Positions 1-8,965 of a DNA stretch of 64,000 bases are shown piece after piece. The DNA is from Nakamurella deserti (GTDB lineage Bacteria; Actinomycetota; Actinomycetes; Mycobacteriales; Nakamurellaceae): NCBI RefSeq assembly GCF_003260015.1, contig NZ_QCXS01000004.1:310001-374000 (forward strand), written 5' to 3'. The notes below the pieces were generated by a model that was given only the letters and a program-made list of their open reading frames with translations, made no database searches and was not told the DNA's origin. How positions within the stretch are numbered: the first letter of the stretch is position 1; every line of letters begins with the position of its first letter. Made by a program: the position numbers and the translations under genes.

Positions 1-450
1 GGGGCCCGGAGTGGCACGGACGGACACCGCCCGGCCCGGGGTCACCTCCGCTCGGAGAAGCGGTCGCGACGGACAGGTGGGGCCGTGCCGGACTTCGGAC
101 GGTTCGAGGAACACCACGAACGCCGCGGTGACCGCGCCCGGGCGAGGATGATCACCCGGAGGGGCGCGCGCCGTTCCGCGGTGCCAGGCAGCGGTTTCTG
201 CGCGCTCTCCAGCGGCAGAGTGTCCTGTGCTGCCCGCCGGCGTCGGCGGCCGGTGGCCTGGATGCCGACACTGCCGAGCCGGCCGTCGCAGGCCCGGACC
301 GCCCGTTCACCGCCGGACCGTAAGGGGCGGCTGGACACGGGCTGGGCGTTCTGCGGGCATAGTCGGGTGTGCGGGATGGTCGGTCGGACCACGGCGCCGG
401 TCCCGGCGACAGCGACGGAGCTGGCGGACGTGCGAGGTCCTGGAGGTTCG
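1..450. other. no gene recognised upstream of the ANTAR-GAF gene
   Basis: Open frames on both strands here lack a recognisable domain and a ribosome binding site. The plus-strand frame that joins the downstream regulator could start earlier, but the added residues are low-complexity Arg/Pro/Ser and look like read-through rather than protein. The stretch may carry the regulator's promoter; no convincing -35/-10 pair was seen. Confidence 0.5.
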
Positions 451-1182
451 ATGTCGATGGCACGAAGGTTCTCGGCTGCGCTGCGGACGATGCGCACCGC
501 GGATGGCACGCCGCCGACGGGGGTCGCCGAGGTGGCGGCTGCCGCCGTCAACGCCATTCCGGGTGTGCTCGGCGCCGTGATCTGCGTCCACGGCGACCGT
601 GACGCTCCGAATTCGCGTCTGGCCGTCAGCGTCAGCGATGCCCAGGCACTGCTGGTGGAGCAGCTGGAGTACACGGCGGGAGCCGGACCGGGCCTGTACG
701 CGGCGCACACCGGCTGCGTCGTCCGCGCCGGCGTCGACCTGGAACGACAGTGGCCGGCGTTCAGCGACACCGTGTTCGCGCGTACCGACGTCCGGGCCGT
801 CTACGCCGCGCCGTTGTCCGACGGGCACCAGTTCCTGCACGCGGCGCTGGTGCTGTACTTCCGCGACGCACCGTCCATCGACGCTCTGGACGAGACCGAA
901 CTCCGTGACGTGACCGCGGCGGTCGCTGACGCCGTCGTCGACGCCACCCCCGCGATCGCCTCCCTGGCCGACACCGTGCCGGCCGACACGCCATCGTCGG
1001 ATCCGCTCCGAGAACGACTCGCCGTCAACGTCGCGGTCGGCATGGTCATGGCGACCTTGAACGTCGTGGCGTCGGACGCACTCGCTGTGCTGCGCGGGTT
1101 CGCCTGGTCTCATCAGACCGTCCTGGAACCTGTCGCCGCCGACATGATCTCCGGCGAGCTGCCGGTGACATCGGTTGCCTGA
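451..1182 (+). CDS. GAF domain plus ANTAR RNA-binding regulator
   Basis: A 243-residue protein with a GAF-type sensor fold (about residues 15-165) followed by an ANTAR helical domain (about 185-240). The ANTAR signature is visible as AVGMVMATLNV followed by DALAVLRGFAWSHQ, which fits the alanine-spaced pattern of RNA-binding ANTAR domains. Proteins of this kind are common in actinobacteria and act as antiterminators, with the GAF part sensing a small molecule or redox state. The start at ATG 451 is chosen because GGAGG lies just before it and the GAF domain begins soon after. The gene stands alone and its target RNAs are not evident in the window. Confidence 0.75.
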   Translation: MSMARRFSAALRTMRTADGTPPTGVAEVAAAAVNAIPGVLGAVICVHGDRDAPNSRLAVSVSDAQALLVEQLEYTAGAGPGLYAAHTGCVVRAGVDLERQWPAFSDTVFARTDVRAVYAAPLSDGHQFLHAALVLYFRDAPSIDALDETELRDVTAAVADAVVDATPAIASLADTVPADTPSSDPLRERLAVNVAVGMVMATLNVVASDALAVLRGFAWSHQTVLEPVAADMISGELPVTSVA

Positions 1183-1397
1183 TCGGGTCGCTCCTGATGG
1201 CCAGTCACTTCGCCTCGATCGCCCAGCCTTCAGGGTGGCGTGTCGGACGGCTGACCTGTCGGGGGCCGGTTCGGCTGCGCTACCGGCGCACCTCGTCGAG
1301 TCGTACCGGCTGGAATCGGCTCGGGGGGTGGTCGGCCTCACCGTCGGTCGACTGTGAACCGTGACCGATCTGCGCCGCCCGAGCTAGGGACGAGTGG

Positions 1398-1860
1398 TCA
1401 CGGGTGCAGGGTGGGCCGGTGCATCAGTTTCTGGATGTCACCGTCGAACGTGCGGCTCGCGAGGAGCTGCGGGTCGAGACCGGTGACGCCGTCGATGATG
1501 TGGACCGGCCGGTGCGTCCGGTGAGCATCGGGAAGACGGTCAGCCCGATCCGGTCGACCACTCCGGCGGCCATCAGCGACCGGTTCATCGCCACGCTGTC
1601 GCGGGATGCCGGAGCAGGTCGGATTGCTGCTGCAGGCGGGCGGCGAGGTCAACGGCGTCGCCGGCCACTACGACGCCGGGCCGGCCGAATGGGCCGCCGA
1701 GGGTACCGGACAGCACTGTCGTCGGGTGGCGGCGCATCTTCGTGGGCCAGGTGTCGCCGTCGTCGGTGCTGTCGGCCCAGAACTTCGAAAAGAGCCGACC
1801 GGTGTCGGCGCCGAGGATGGTCCGCTGATGTGCGCTGCACCGGACGGCGCGGTGCTCGGG
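1398..1860 (-). pseudogene. decayed dihydrofolate reductase-like (RibD C-terminal fold) gene
   Basis: Reading the minus strand in three successive frames gives pieces that line up in order with the dihydrofolate-reductase/RibD-C family. The first has RTILGADTGRLFSKFW followed by a VVAGDAVDLAARLQQQSD stretch. The second has SLMAAGVVDRIGLTVFP. The third is the C-terminal LLASRTFDGDIQKLMHRP. The first frame ends at a stop at 1585, and a second shift lies near 1512, so at least two frameshifts break the gene. The N-terminal part with the cofactor-binding start is not recognisable. Such proteins are common small NADPH-dependent reductases of unknown substrate in actinobacteria. Either the gene is dead or the assembly has two indels. 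Confidence 0.6.
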
Positions 1861-2232
1861 GAACTCCGAGCCCTGCTTACCCAGGAGCCATCCCCGTCAC
1901 CCGTGTAGGACCCGTACCCGTCCAGACTGGGAACACATCGAAGGAGTGGGACGCAGTCGTGGGCTCCTCCCCGGGGGCCGCCGTCGATCCGGCTCTGATC
2001 CTGACACCACGACCACGGAGTCCGCATCCGAGGGCCGTTCGACGGGCAGCGCCACGGGCCGGTGCCGGCTCTTCCGCGTTCGCCGTGCCGAGCCGATGGC
2101 GACGACGGCTGCACTTCGGCGCTGCCTTCGCGACCGAGCGGCCCGCAGCGGGCGGGTGAGCCGGTGACGGCCGTTCGGTTCCCGGACCGCTTGGGTGCCG
2201 CCGACTGGGACGAGGACCTACGGGGGGTCGGT
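1861..2232. other. no gene recognised
   Basis: About 370 bases between the decayed reductase gene and the end of the alcohol dehydrogenase gene. The open frames in it give Arg/Ser/Pro-rich translations without domains or ribosome binding sites. It may hold the lost N-terminal part of the reductase gene, but nothing could be aligned. Confidence 0.5.
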
Positions 2233-3273
2233 TCAGCTCGAGTCGTCCGCGAACCGGATGAGCGACTTCGGCGCCTGCCGCCCCGCCGGGACCGACCCGG
2301 TCGTCAGCGCTGCGAGAGCTCTTTCAGGTTCGATGATCTCGGCGATGAGGGGCGTGGGGTCCACGGCGCCGGACGCGAGGAGGGCGATGACGTCTTCGTA
2401 GCAGTCCAGCCCGTGGAGGACGCCGTACACGGTCAGGTCCTTCAACGCCAGAGCGGTCTGATCCACCTGCACCGGGTTCGGCGGCAGGCCGATGACCGCG
2501 ACGCGGGCACCGAGATCGGCGATCTCGACGGCGGTCTGCAGGCCCCGCGGGGACCCTGACGCTTCGATGACGGCGGTGAACCGCTCACCGTCGAGTTCGT
2601 CCGGGTGCCACGTCGCGTCGGCGCCCAGCCCGGCCGCGAAGTCGAGCTCACTGTCGCTGACACCGACCATCTCCACCCGGCCGGCGACCAGTTTGGCGAA
2701 CAGCATCGCCAGTAGACCCAACGTCCCGGTGCCGATGACGGCGACTCTGTCGACGGCCTTCAGGTCGATCCGGGCGCCGGCCCGGTATGCCGCGACGCTG
2801 GGTTCGACGAGAACCGCAGCTCGGAAACCGACGGTGTCCGGCAGCACGCTGACCGCGAATTCGGGGACGGTCACGAACTCGGCGGCCGCTCCCTGGATGA
2901 ACCGGAGGCCGACCTCCTTGAGGTTCCGGCACAGGTGGGGCCGGCTGCGCTGGCAGGTGTCGCAGCGGTGACAGGGCACCATCGTATGGCCGACAACCCG
3001 ATCCCCGACCCGCAGGTCGGACACACCTGGACCGGTGGCTGACACGGTTCCCGCGTACTCGTGCCCGAACACGAAGGGGTACTCCTGGAACCCGTTCTCG
3101 AGGTAGAAGCTGTGGCCGGTGAGCAGGTGCGTGTCGGTGCCGCACACACCGGTGAACGTGACGCGGACCTGGATCTCACCGTGACCGGGCGCAACGACCG
3201 GTACCTGAGTCACTTCTCCGGTGCCGGGCCCGGTGATGGTGACCGCGGTCATCATGGCGGTGTGGAGCGGCAT
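2233..3273 (-). CDS. zinc-dependent medium-chain alcohol/polyol dehydrogenase
   Basis: A 346-residue medium-chain dehydrogenase expected to oxidise an alcohol or polyol with NAD(P). Catalytic zinc ligands are visible as Cys44 in GVCGTD and His71-Glu72 in FGHEYAG. The structural zinc loop is intact with Cys101, 104, 107 and 115. The nucleotide-binding turn GTGTLG lies at 181-186. The start at 3273 is preferred because AGGAGG lies four bases upstream; a second Met seven residues in is possible. It is the last gene of a cupin-SDR-dehydrogenase set, 39 bases after the SDR, so two oxidation steps are probably paired. The substrate is not predictable from sequence. Confidence 0.85.
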   Translation of the reverse strand: MPLHTAMMTAVTITGPGTGEVTQVPVVAPGHGEIQVRVTFTGVCGTDTHLLTGHSFYLENGFQEYPFVFGHEYAGTVSATGPGVSDLRVGDRVVGHTMVPCHRCDTCQRSRPHLCRNLKEVGLRFIQGAAAEFVTVPEFAVSVLPDTVGFRAAVLVEPSVAAYRAGARIDLKAVDRVAVIGTGTLGLLAMLFAKLVAGRVEMVGVSDSELDFAAGLGADATWHPDELDGERFTAVIEASGSPRGLQTAVEIADLGARVAVIGLPPNPVQVDQTALALKDLTVYGVLHGLDCYEDVIALLASGAVDPTPLIAEIIEPERALAALTTGSVPAGRQAPKSLIRFADDSS

Positions 3274-3312
3274 GCATCCTCCTGCAGCGCATTTCGGACA
3301 GGGCGGGACCAC

Positions 3313-4032
3313 TCACCCGGTGGTGAAGCCACCGTCGACCATCAGCTGGGCGCCGGTGATGAAAGAGGCCTCGTCGCTGGCCAAGAACAGCACGGCGTTG
3401 GCGACCTCTTCCGGCCGGCCGATCCGGCCCAGAGGGGTGACGTCGATCAGGCCCTGTGAGATCGAGTCGTCCTGGGCTGCGATCATCGGCGTCGCGATCA
3501 GGCCGGGGTGGACGGAGTTCACCCGCACACCGTCAGCGGCGTAGGTCAGTGCGGCGTTCTTCGTCATGGACGTGACCGCACCCTTGGACGCGGTGTACGC
3601 CGCGACACCCGCGGCACCGACGTGTCCCCAGATGGACGAGATGTTCACGACGGACCCGGCGCCCTTGCGACGCATCTGCGGAATGAGAGCTCTCATGCCG
3701 TAGAAGGTTCCGTGTTGGTTGATGCCGATGATGTCGTGGTAGTCGTCGAGGTCGATGTCGACGATGCCGTCGTAGTTGCGAACTGTCCCGGCGTTGTTGA
3801 CGAGGATGTCCGCGCCGCCCGCGTCGGCGACTTCCGCGGCGAGGGACTCCCAGGATTCGATCCGCGCCACATCCAGGGACCTCGTCCGGATCCCCCCTGT
3901 GGATCCGGCTTCGGTCCAGACCTGATCTGCGGCGAACACCGTCGCGCCCTCCGCGGCGAGCCTGTCGGCGATGGCTTTGCCGATCCCGCCAGCTGCTCCG
4001 CTGACGACGGCGATCTTGCCGGCGACTCTCAT
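3313..4032 (-). CDS. short-chain dehydrogenase/reductase (SDR)
   Basis: A complete classical SDR of 239 residues. The cofactor turn GAAGGIG is at 12-18, the NNAG motif at 79-82, the catalytic Ser in NISS at 132-133, and the Tyr146-Lys150 pair in YTASK. It lies between a cupin gene (128 bases upstream) and a zinc dehydrogenase (39 bases downstream), all on the minus strand, which suggests one transcript for a short oxidation route. The ribosome binding site GGAGAT precedes the ATG. Specificity within the polyol/sugar/hydroxy-acid range cannot be fixed. Confidence 0.85.
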   Translation of the reverse strand: MRVAGKIAVVSGAAGGIGKAIADRLAAEGATVFAADQVWTEAGSTGGIRTRSLDVARIESWESLAAEVADAGGADILVNNAGTVRNYDGIVDIDLDDYHDIIGINQHGTFYGMRALIPQMRRKGAGSVVNISSIWGHVGAAGVAAYTASKGAVTSMTKNAALTYAADGVRVNSVHPGLIATPMIAAQDDSISQGLIDVTPLGRIGRPEEVANAVLFLASDEASFITGAQLMVDGGFTTG

Positions 4033-4160
4033 CTCACATCTCCTTCGGCAGTCGTCGGTGTTCGGTGGTGCGTCGGAGCGCCGGATGTGACACCCGCGCC
4101 CGTTGAACTCCCCCTCCAGCGGCCGGCCCCGGATCGCCGGTCCCGATCAGGTCCGGTCTG

Positions 4161-4577
4161 TCACCCGAAGGGCCGGGGAGCGGGTTCGACGCGTGGCAGG
4201 TCACAGGGAATGAACCGTTCGCCGCGCGCCTGGAAGCTCGTCGCGACGCAGACGCAGCGAATGGTGTTGCCATCGGTGGGCCAGATGCTGTGCCGCGCGT
4301 TGCGCGGAATGGTGATGAGGTCGCCTGGCCGCACGATGTGCGCTTCGTCCTCGACCTGCATGACCGCTTCACCTGCGACCACGTAGTAGAACTCGTAGGT
4401 GTCGTGGTAGTGCGGTTCCAACTGCGTTCCAGGCTCCAGGGTGAACTCGGAGATGAAATCGAAGAAGGACGCACCCTCGGTCTCATCCCGCATGGATCCC
4501 TCGGGAACCAGCCACCACACTTTCCCGGTCTGGTGGACGATCTCGACAGGAACCTGATCGGCTCTGGTCAGCAGCAT
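4161..4577 (-). CDS. single-domain cupin protein
   Basis: A 138-residue cupin. The first cupin motif has His56, His58 and Glu62 (EPHYHDTYEFYY) and the second ends at His96 (RPGDLITIPRNARHS), giving a complete 3-His/1-Glu metal site. A start at 4577 is chosen from AAGGAG eight bases upstream; a longer reading frame exists but has no domain in the extension. As first gene of the cupin-SDR-alcohol dehydrogenase set it could be an isomerase, a dioxygenase or a sugar-binding accessory. Single-domain cupins of this length are too diverse to choose. Confidence 0.75.
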   Translation of the reverse strand: MLLTRADQVPVEIVHQTGKVWWLVPEGSMRDETEGASFFDFISEFTLEPGTQLEPHYHDTYEFYYVVAGEAVMQVEDEAHIVRPGDLITIPRNARHSIWPTDGNTIRCVCVATSFQARGERFIPCDLPRVEPAPRPFG

Positions 4578-5125
4578 TCCGGCGCTCCTTTGCGTCGTGT
4601 CGTTCCGGGAGCCTCCAACACCATGGATCCCTGGGTGGCCGCCACCTGCGATGTCGGCCGTCCCAGCATGGCACGCATCGTCCGTCCTGGCTACACATGT
4701 CCAGCGTCGCCGCACACTCCGTTCGACAAGCGGTATGGCCGCGGCCATGCCCTCCCAGAGCCTGGGGACGCTCGTCGACGTCGCGGTGGTCGCCCGGACT
4801 GGCTGCGTCGTCGGCAGGCGCTGGGCCTGAGACCATCGGACGACTCGAAGCCGAACCCGCCACCGGGCCCGAGCGGGACACTGATCTTCAGTTGCGGCGC
4901 CGACCCGGCGTCATGTCGGCGAGCCCGGCCAGCGCCGGGGTAACGCCCACGAGTGGCGTCATCCGGGCTTCACCACCAGTGTCGCGACGCAGCGGTGATG
5001 GGGTGAGCTGTCGTCTGGAGCTCCTGCTGCGGTGAGGCTTCGGCCAGTACACGGGCCCGCGCCACCGCCCGGAATGGAGTTCGCTGTCGGCGCTCACGGG
5101 TCCTTCCTCGGATAGCTTCGGTGGC
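4578..5125. other. divergent intergenic region, no gene recognised
   Basis: About 550 bases between the divergent cupin operon and the squalene-cyclase-like gene. No open frame here shows a domain or a ribosome binding site. The promoters of both flanking genes should lie here, but no clear -35/-10 pair was found. Confidence 0.5.
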
Positions 5126-6094
5126 ATGGAGCTGGACGCACCCGTGCTGGACTGGTTGCTCGATTCCGACCCCGCGCTGCGCTGGCAGGTCGAGCGCGAC
5201 CTGCAGGGGGCACCGCCGCAGGTCTGGGAGGCGACCCGCCGCCGCGTCGCCACCGAGGGCTTCGGCGCACAGCTTCTCGCCCGCCAGGACCCGGACGGGC
5301 AATGGGCCGGCGGAGCCTATTTCCCGGCCGGCTTCGACGCCGCGAGCAGCGGGCCCGGGCAGCCCTGGACCGCCACGACGTGGTCGCTCACCACCCTGCG
5401 GGACTGGGGACTCGACTCGTCGGCGTTGGCGGGCACGGCCGAGCTGTTGGAATCGAACTGCCACTGGGAGTACGACGACCTGCCGTACTGGGGCGGCGAG
5501 GTCGACTGCTGCATCAACGCTTTCACTCTCGCGAACGGCGCCTGGCTGGGAATTGACGTGTCCGCCCTGGCGGGCTGGTTCGCCGAGCATCGGCTGCCCG
5601 ACGGCGGCTGGAACTGCGAATGGGTCGACGGCTCCGTCCGGTCGTCGTTCCACTCGACGATCAACGTCGTGAGCGGGCTGCTGTCGTACGAGCGGACGAC
5701 GGGGACCGGCGGCGAGATCACGGCGTTGCGGCATTCGGGGCAGGAATACCTGCTCGAGAGGCGGCTGCAGTACCGCCGCTCGACCGGGGAGCGCGTCGGA
5801 CCCTGGACGACCCGGCTCGCCTACCCGTTCCGATGGGTCTGCACCCCGTTGCGTTCTGTGGACCACTTCCGGGCGGCCGCGCTGCACGACGGGGTCCCGC
5901 CCGACCCGCGGTTGGCCGACGCCGTCGAGGTGATCCGGTCTGCCCAGCGCCCGGACGGCCGCTGGCTGCAGGGCGAGCCGGAGCCGGGGGCGGTCTGGTT
6001 CGAGGTCGACGCGCCCCACGGCGAGCCGTCCCGCTGGCTGACGTTCCACGCCGTCCGGGCGCTGCAATGGTGGGACGGCACCCCACGTCGCTGA
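5126..6094 (+). CDS. squalene cyclase/prenyltransferase-fold protein
   Basis: A 322-residue soluble protein with repeated Gly/Trp-rich segments typical of the alpha/alpha-toroid of terpene cyclases: DPDGQWAGGAYF near residue 56, DGGWNCEWVDGS near 160 and RPDGRWLQGE near 275. It is much shorter than true squalene-hopene cyclases (over 600 residues) and the DxDD catalytic motif was not seen, so cyclase activity is unlikely. Short family members are common orphan proteins in actinobacteria. It starts with ATG at 5126 and has no operon partner; the upstream neighbour is divergent. Confidence 0.65.
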   Translation: MELDAPVLDWLLDSDPALRWQVERDLQGAPPQVWEATRRRVATEGFGAQLLARQDPDGQWAGGAYFPAGFDAASSGPGQPWTATTWSLTTLRDWGLDSSALAGTAELLESNCHWEYDDLPYWGGEVDCCINAFTLANGAWLGIDVSALAGWFAEHRLPDGGWNCEWVDGSVRSSFHSTINVVSGLLSYERTTGTGGEITALRHSGQEYLLERRLQYRRSTGERVGPWTTRLAYPFRWVCTPLRSVDHFRAAALHDGVPPDPRLADAVEVIRSAQRPDGRWLQGEPEPGAVWFEVDAPHGEPSRWLTFHAVRALQWWDGTPRR

Positions 6095-6214
6095 CCGAAC
6101 CACCTCCGGACGACTCGACCCCGCAGACGGCTGCTTCACGGGTTCCCGTACACGCGGGGAGACACCGCACGATCCCGGAGGTCGGCACGGTTGTTTCGCA
6201 GATCCAGCGGGTGA

Positions 6215-6678
6215 GGAACAGCGACGGAACCTCGGGCGGCACCTGCAGCCACGAGCCGCCGCATCACACCTTCCCCGAGCCGGGCGGCGTCGGCCGCGAT
6301 CACCGCGCCGGCGATCTTGTTCCTCCGCAGATCCTCACGGCCCCTCGGCGTCGGGCCGGCGGCCGGCTGGCACAGGTGGAGCCCCACCGGTGTCATCGTC
6401 GTCGCAGCCGTGTCGATCCTGATCCCGGTCGCTGTTCAGGTCGCCGGTGTCGGCCTGATCAGGCAACGGCGGCCCTGGCGTTGAGCATCATCGAGCTCCC
6501 CGCCGTGGCCATCGCCGCCGCCGGCGCCGCACTCAGGGCCGCGGTCAGCATCATCGGCATCGAACCCGCCGCCCCCGAGAGCACCGCCGAGCCCCACAAG
6601 TCCCTGATCACCACCGCCGTCGCCGGCGTCACCGCCTTCGTCAGCAGCATCGCACTGACCGCACACACGATGGACTGA
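6215..6678 (+). pseudogene. probable frameshifted small membrane protein
   Basis: Two plus-strand frames here have coding-like third positions and hydrophobic translations. The first, ending with a stop at about 6474, contains two candidate membrane segments, ASAAITAPAILFL and GVIVVAAVSILIPVAVQVAG. The second picks up at once as ALSIIELPAVAIAAAGAAL and ends TAVAGVTAFVSSIALTAHTMD with a stop at 6676-6678. A single shift near 6470 would join them into one three- to four-helix protein. No start with a ribosome binding site is visible and no family is recognised. It could instead be two unrelated frames. Confidence 0.35.
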
Positions 6679-7052
6679 GCCGTCGGCGACTTCACCGTGG
6701 AACGTTCCGCGACGCGTTCACCATCACCGCCCCGGTGCAACCCCTGGAGGCTCCTGATCTCGAGCCCGGATTTCTCGGCGAGATCGCGCTGCACAGGAAG
6801 TACCACGGCGGCTCAACCGGTTGGAGCACACCGAATCGCAGAGCTCGAGCCGAAGTTTCCGACACGCAATCCGTGGAGCACAGACCTCCCAGCCCCGCAC
6901 AGTCGACAGGCGTACGTACCCGAACATCACCGGCGCGAGTAGCGACGGCGACCAGAGCTCCTGTAGGGACCCGGGCACCTGACGAGACCACGCGCCCGGC
7001 GCCATCAGGCCTCGTACGGCGCTGGCCTGCGGTGGTGGGGCGCCCCGGCGGG
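6679..7052. other. no gene recognised
   Basis: About 370 bases between the broken membrane gene and the end of the transketolase gene. Open frames on both strands are short and of mixed codon use. No terminator hairpin with a U-tract was found. Confidence 0.5.
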
Positions 7053-8075
7053 TCAGCCGAGCCAGTTGTGGACGGACCGGACGATGGCGTCGATGGACAG
7101 CCCGTACCGTTCGTGCAGGGTGGGTAGCGCGCCGGTGCCGAGGAACTCGTCCGGCAGTCCGATGCGTTGGATGGCCGGCACGCTGCGGGTGGTGGTGCCG
7201 GCGGTGTTGTAGATCAGGCTGGTTGCGACGGCATCGGCGAGACCGCCGATGATGGTGTGGTTCTCGAGCGTGACGACGAGCCGGCCGCCGGCGGCGGCGC
7301 GGGCGATGGCGGCGTGGTCGAGCGGTTTGATGGTGGGGACGTGGGTGACGGCGACGTCGATGCCGTCGGCGGCGAGGCGGTCGGCGGCGGCCAGGGCGCG
7401 CATGGTCATCAGGCCGGTGGAGATGAAACTGACGTCGCGGCCGGTGCGTAGTTCAGCGGCCTTGCCGAGCTGGAAGGTGTAGTCGTACTCGTCGAGGACG
7501 GTCGGGACGTGGCCGCGGAGCAGCCGTAGGTAGGTGGGTCCGTCGGTGGCGGCCAGCTGGGGGACGGCTTGTTCGATGTCGATGGAGTCGCAGGGGTCGA
7601 CGATGGTGAGGTTGGGCATGGCGCGCAGCATGGCCAAGTCCTCGGTGGCCTGGTGGCTGGGGCCGTAGCCAGTGGTGAGACCGGGCAAAGCGCCGACGAC
7701 GTTGACGTTGAGGTTGGGCTCGGCGATGTCCAGGCAGAGGAAGTCGTAGGCCCGACGGGTGGCGAACACCGAGTAGGTCGAGGCGAACGGAATCAGTCCG
7801 GTCTCGGCCATGCCGGCGGCGGCACCGAGCATCAGCGCTTCGGCCATCCCCATCTGGAAGAACCGCTCGGGGTGGTTCTTGGCGAAGATGTGCATGTCGG
7901 TGTACTTGGCGAGGTCGGCGGACAGCCCGACGATCGCCGGGTTCTCCGCTGCCAACCGGGACAGGGCATGCCCGAACGGCGCGGGGGCGGTGCGCTGTCC
8001 AGGCTCAGCGATGCTGGCGATCATCGCCGAGGTCTTCAGCCGGGGTGTGGCGGGCGCTTCGGGGGCGGTGGTCAT
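7053..8075 (-). CDS. split transketolase, C-terminal subunit
   Basis: A 340-residue protein carrying the pyrimidine-binding and C-terminal domains of a transketolase that is made as two chains. The catalytic glutamate that activates thiamine diphosphate is Glu79 in QMGMAEALM. The stretch GLTTGYGPSHQATEDLAMLR is the usual loop of this family. The start codon lies one base after the stop of the N-terminal subunit gene, so the two chains are made in step. Split transketolases of this type serve carbohydrate side pathways rather than the core pentose-phosphate cycle. The neighbours (SDR, TIM-barrel isomerase, MHS transporter, no sugar kinase) suggest a dedicated catabolic route. Confidence 0.85.
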   Translation of the reverse strand: MTTAPEAPATPRLKTSAMIASIAEPGQRTAPAPFGHALSRLAAENPAIVGLSADLAKYTDMHIFAKNHPERFFQMGMAEALMLGAAAGMAETGLIPFASTYSVFATRRAYDFLCLDIAEPNLNVNVVGALPGLTTGYGPSHQATEDLAMLRAMPNLTIVDPCDSIDIEQAVPQLAATDGPTYLRLLRGHVPTVLDEYDYTFQLGKAAELRTGRDVSFISTGLMTMRALAAADRLAADGIDVAVTHVPTIKPLDHAAIARAAAGGRLVVTLENHTIIGGLADAVATSLIYNTAGTTTRSVPAIQRIGLPDEFLGTGALPTLHERYGLSIDAIVRSVHNWLG

Positions 8076-8076
8076 C

Positions 8077-8931
8077 TCAGTGCTCCTTCTCGGCGGCGTC
8101 GTGCAGGGCGGCGTGGGCCAGGGCCCATTCGTGTTCGTCGATGCGCATGAAGTGCGCCTTTTCTCGGCCCTCGAGGAACGGCACCCCGCGGCCGATGCGG
8201 GTGTCGCAGACCACGACGGCTGGTCGGGTGTCGTCGGCCGGGACGGAATCGAATGCGGCGGTCAGTGCGGCGATGTCGTTGCCGTCGACGCGGACGGTGC
8301 GCCAGCCGAAGGCTTCCCACTTGGCCTCGACCGGTTCGATGCGCAGGACGCCGCGGGTGGGGCCGTCGGCCTGCAGGCCGTTCATGTCCACGACGCAGAT
8401 CAGGTTGCCGAGTCCGTGGTGGGCAGCGGCCATCGCCGCCTCCCACGTGGAGCCCTCGTCGAGTTCGCCGTCGGACATCAGGTTGATGATCCGGGCCGGA
8501 TTGGCCTGGAAGCGCAGTCCGAGGGCCATGCCGACGGCGATACCGAGCCCGTGTCCCAGGGAGCCGCCGGAGATCTCCATGCCGGGGGTGTACGTGCTCA
8601 TCGCCGACATCGGCAGGCGGGAGTCGTCGGAGCCGTAGGTGTCGAGCTCCTGGGTGCCGAGGATGCCGGCCTCGGCGAGGGCGGCGTAGAGGGCGATGGC
8701 GTAGTGCCCCATGGACAGCAGGACCCGGTCCCGGCCCGCCCATTCCGGATCCTCGGGACGGTAGTGGGCAAGGTCTTTGTAGACGACGGCGAGGACGTCG
8801 GCGAAGCCGAGTCCCTGGCCGACGTAGCCCTGGCCCTGGACCTCTCCCATCGTGAGGACGTGGTGACGGATCCGGTCGGCGGCGGCCGCGAGTTCGGTGA
8901 CCCGGGTGGACCGGTCGAGAGTTTGCGTCAT
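8077..8931 (-). CDS. split transketolase, N-terminal (thiamine diphosphate-binding) subunit
   Basis: A 284-residue protein matching the N-terminal half of transketolase. The thiamine-diphosphate/metal motif is SDGELDEG at 153-160 with the partner Asn184 in VVDMNGLQ. The usual first Gly of this motif is Ser here. SGGSLGHGLG at 121-130 is the substrate-side loop. The start at 8931 follows AAGGAG; an upstream in-frame extension is low-complexity and overlaps the SDR gene on the same strand. It needs the C-terminal chain encoded next to it to form an active site. Confidence 0.85.
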   Translation of the reverse strand: MTQTLDRSTRVTELAAAADRIRHHVLTMGEVQGQGYVGQGLGFADVLAVVYKDLAHYRPEDPEWAGRDRVLLSMGHYAIALYAALAEAGILGTQELDTYGSDDSRLPMSAMSTYTPGMEISGGSLGHGLGIAVGMALGLRFQANPARIINLMSDGELDEGSTWEAAMAAAHHGLGNLICVVDMNGLQADGPTRGVLRIEPVEAKWEAFGWRTVRVDGNDIAALTAAFDSVPADDTRPAVVVCDTRIGRGVPFLEGREKAHFMRIDEHEWALAHAALHDAAEKEH

Positions 8932-8965
8932 TGGTGCTCCTTCGCTGCGTGGTGGGATGGCCGGC

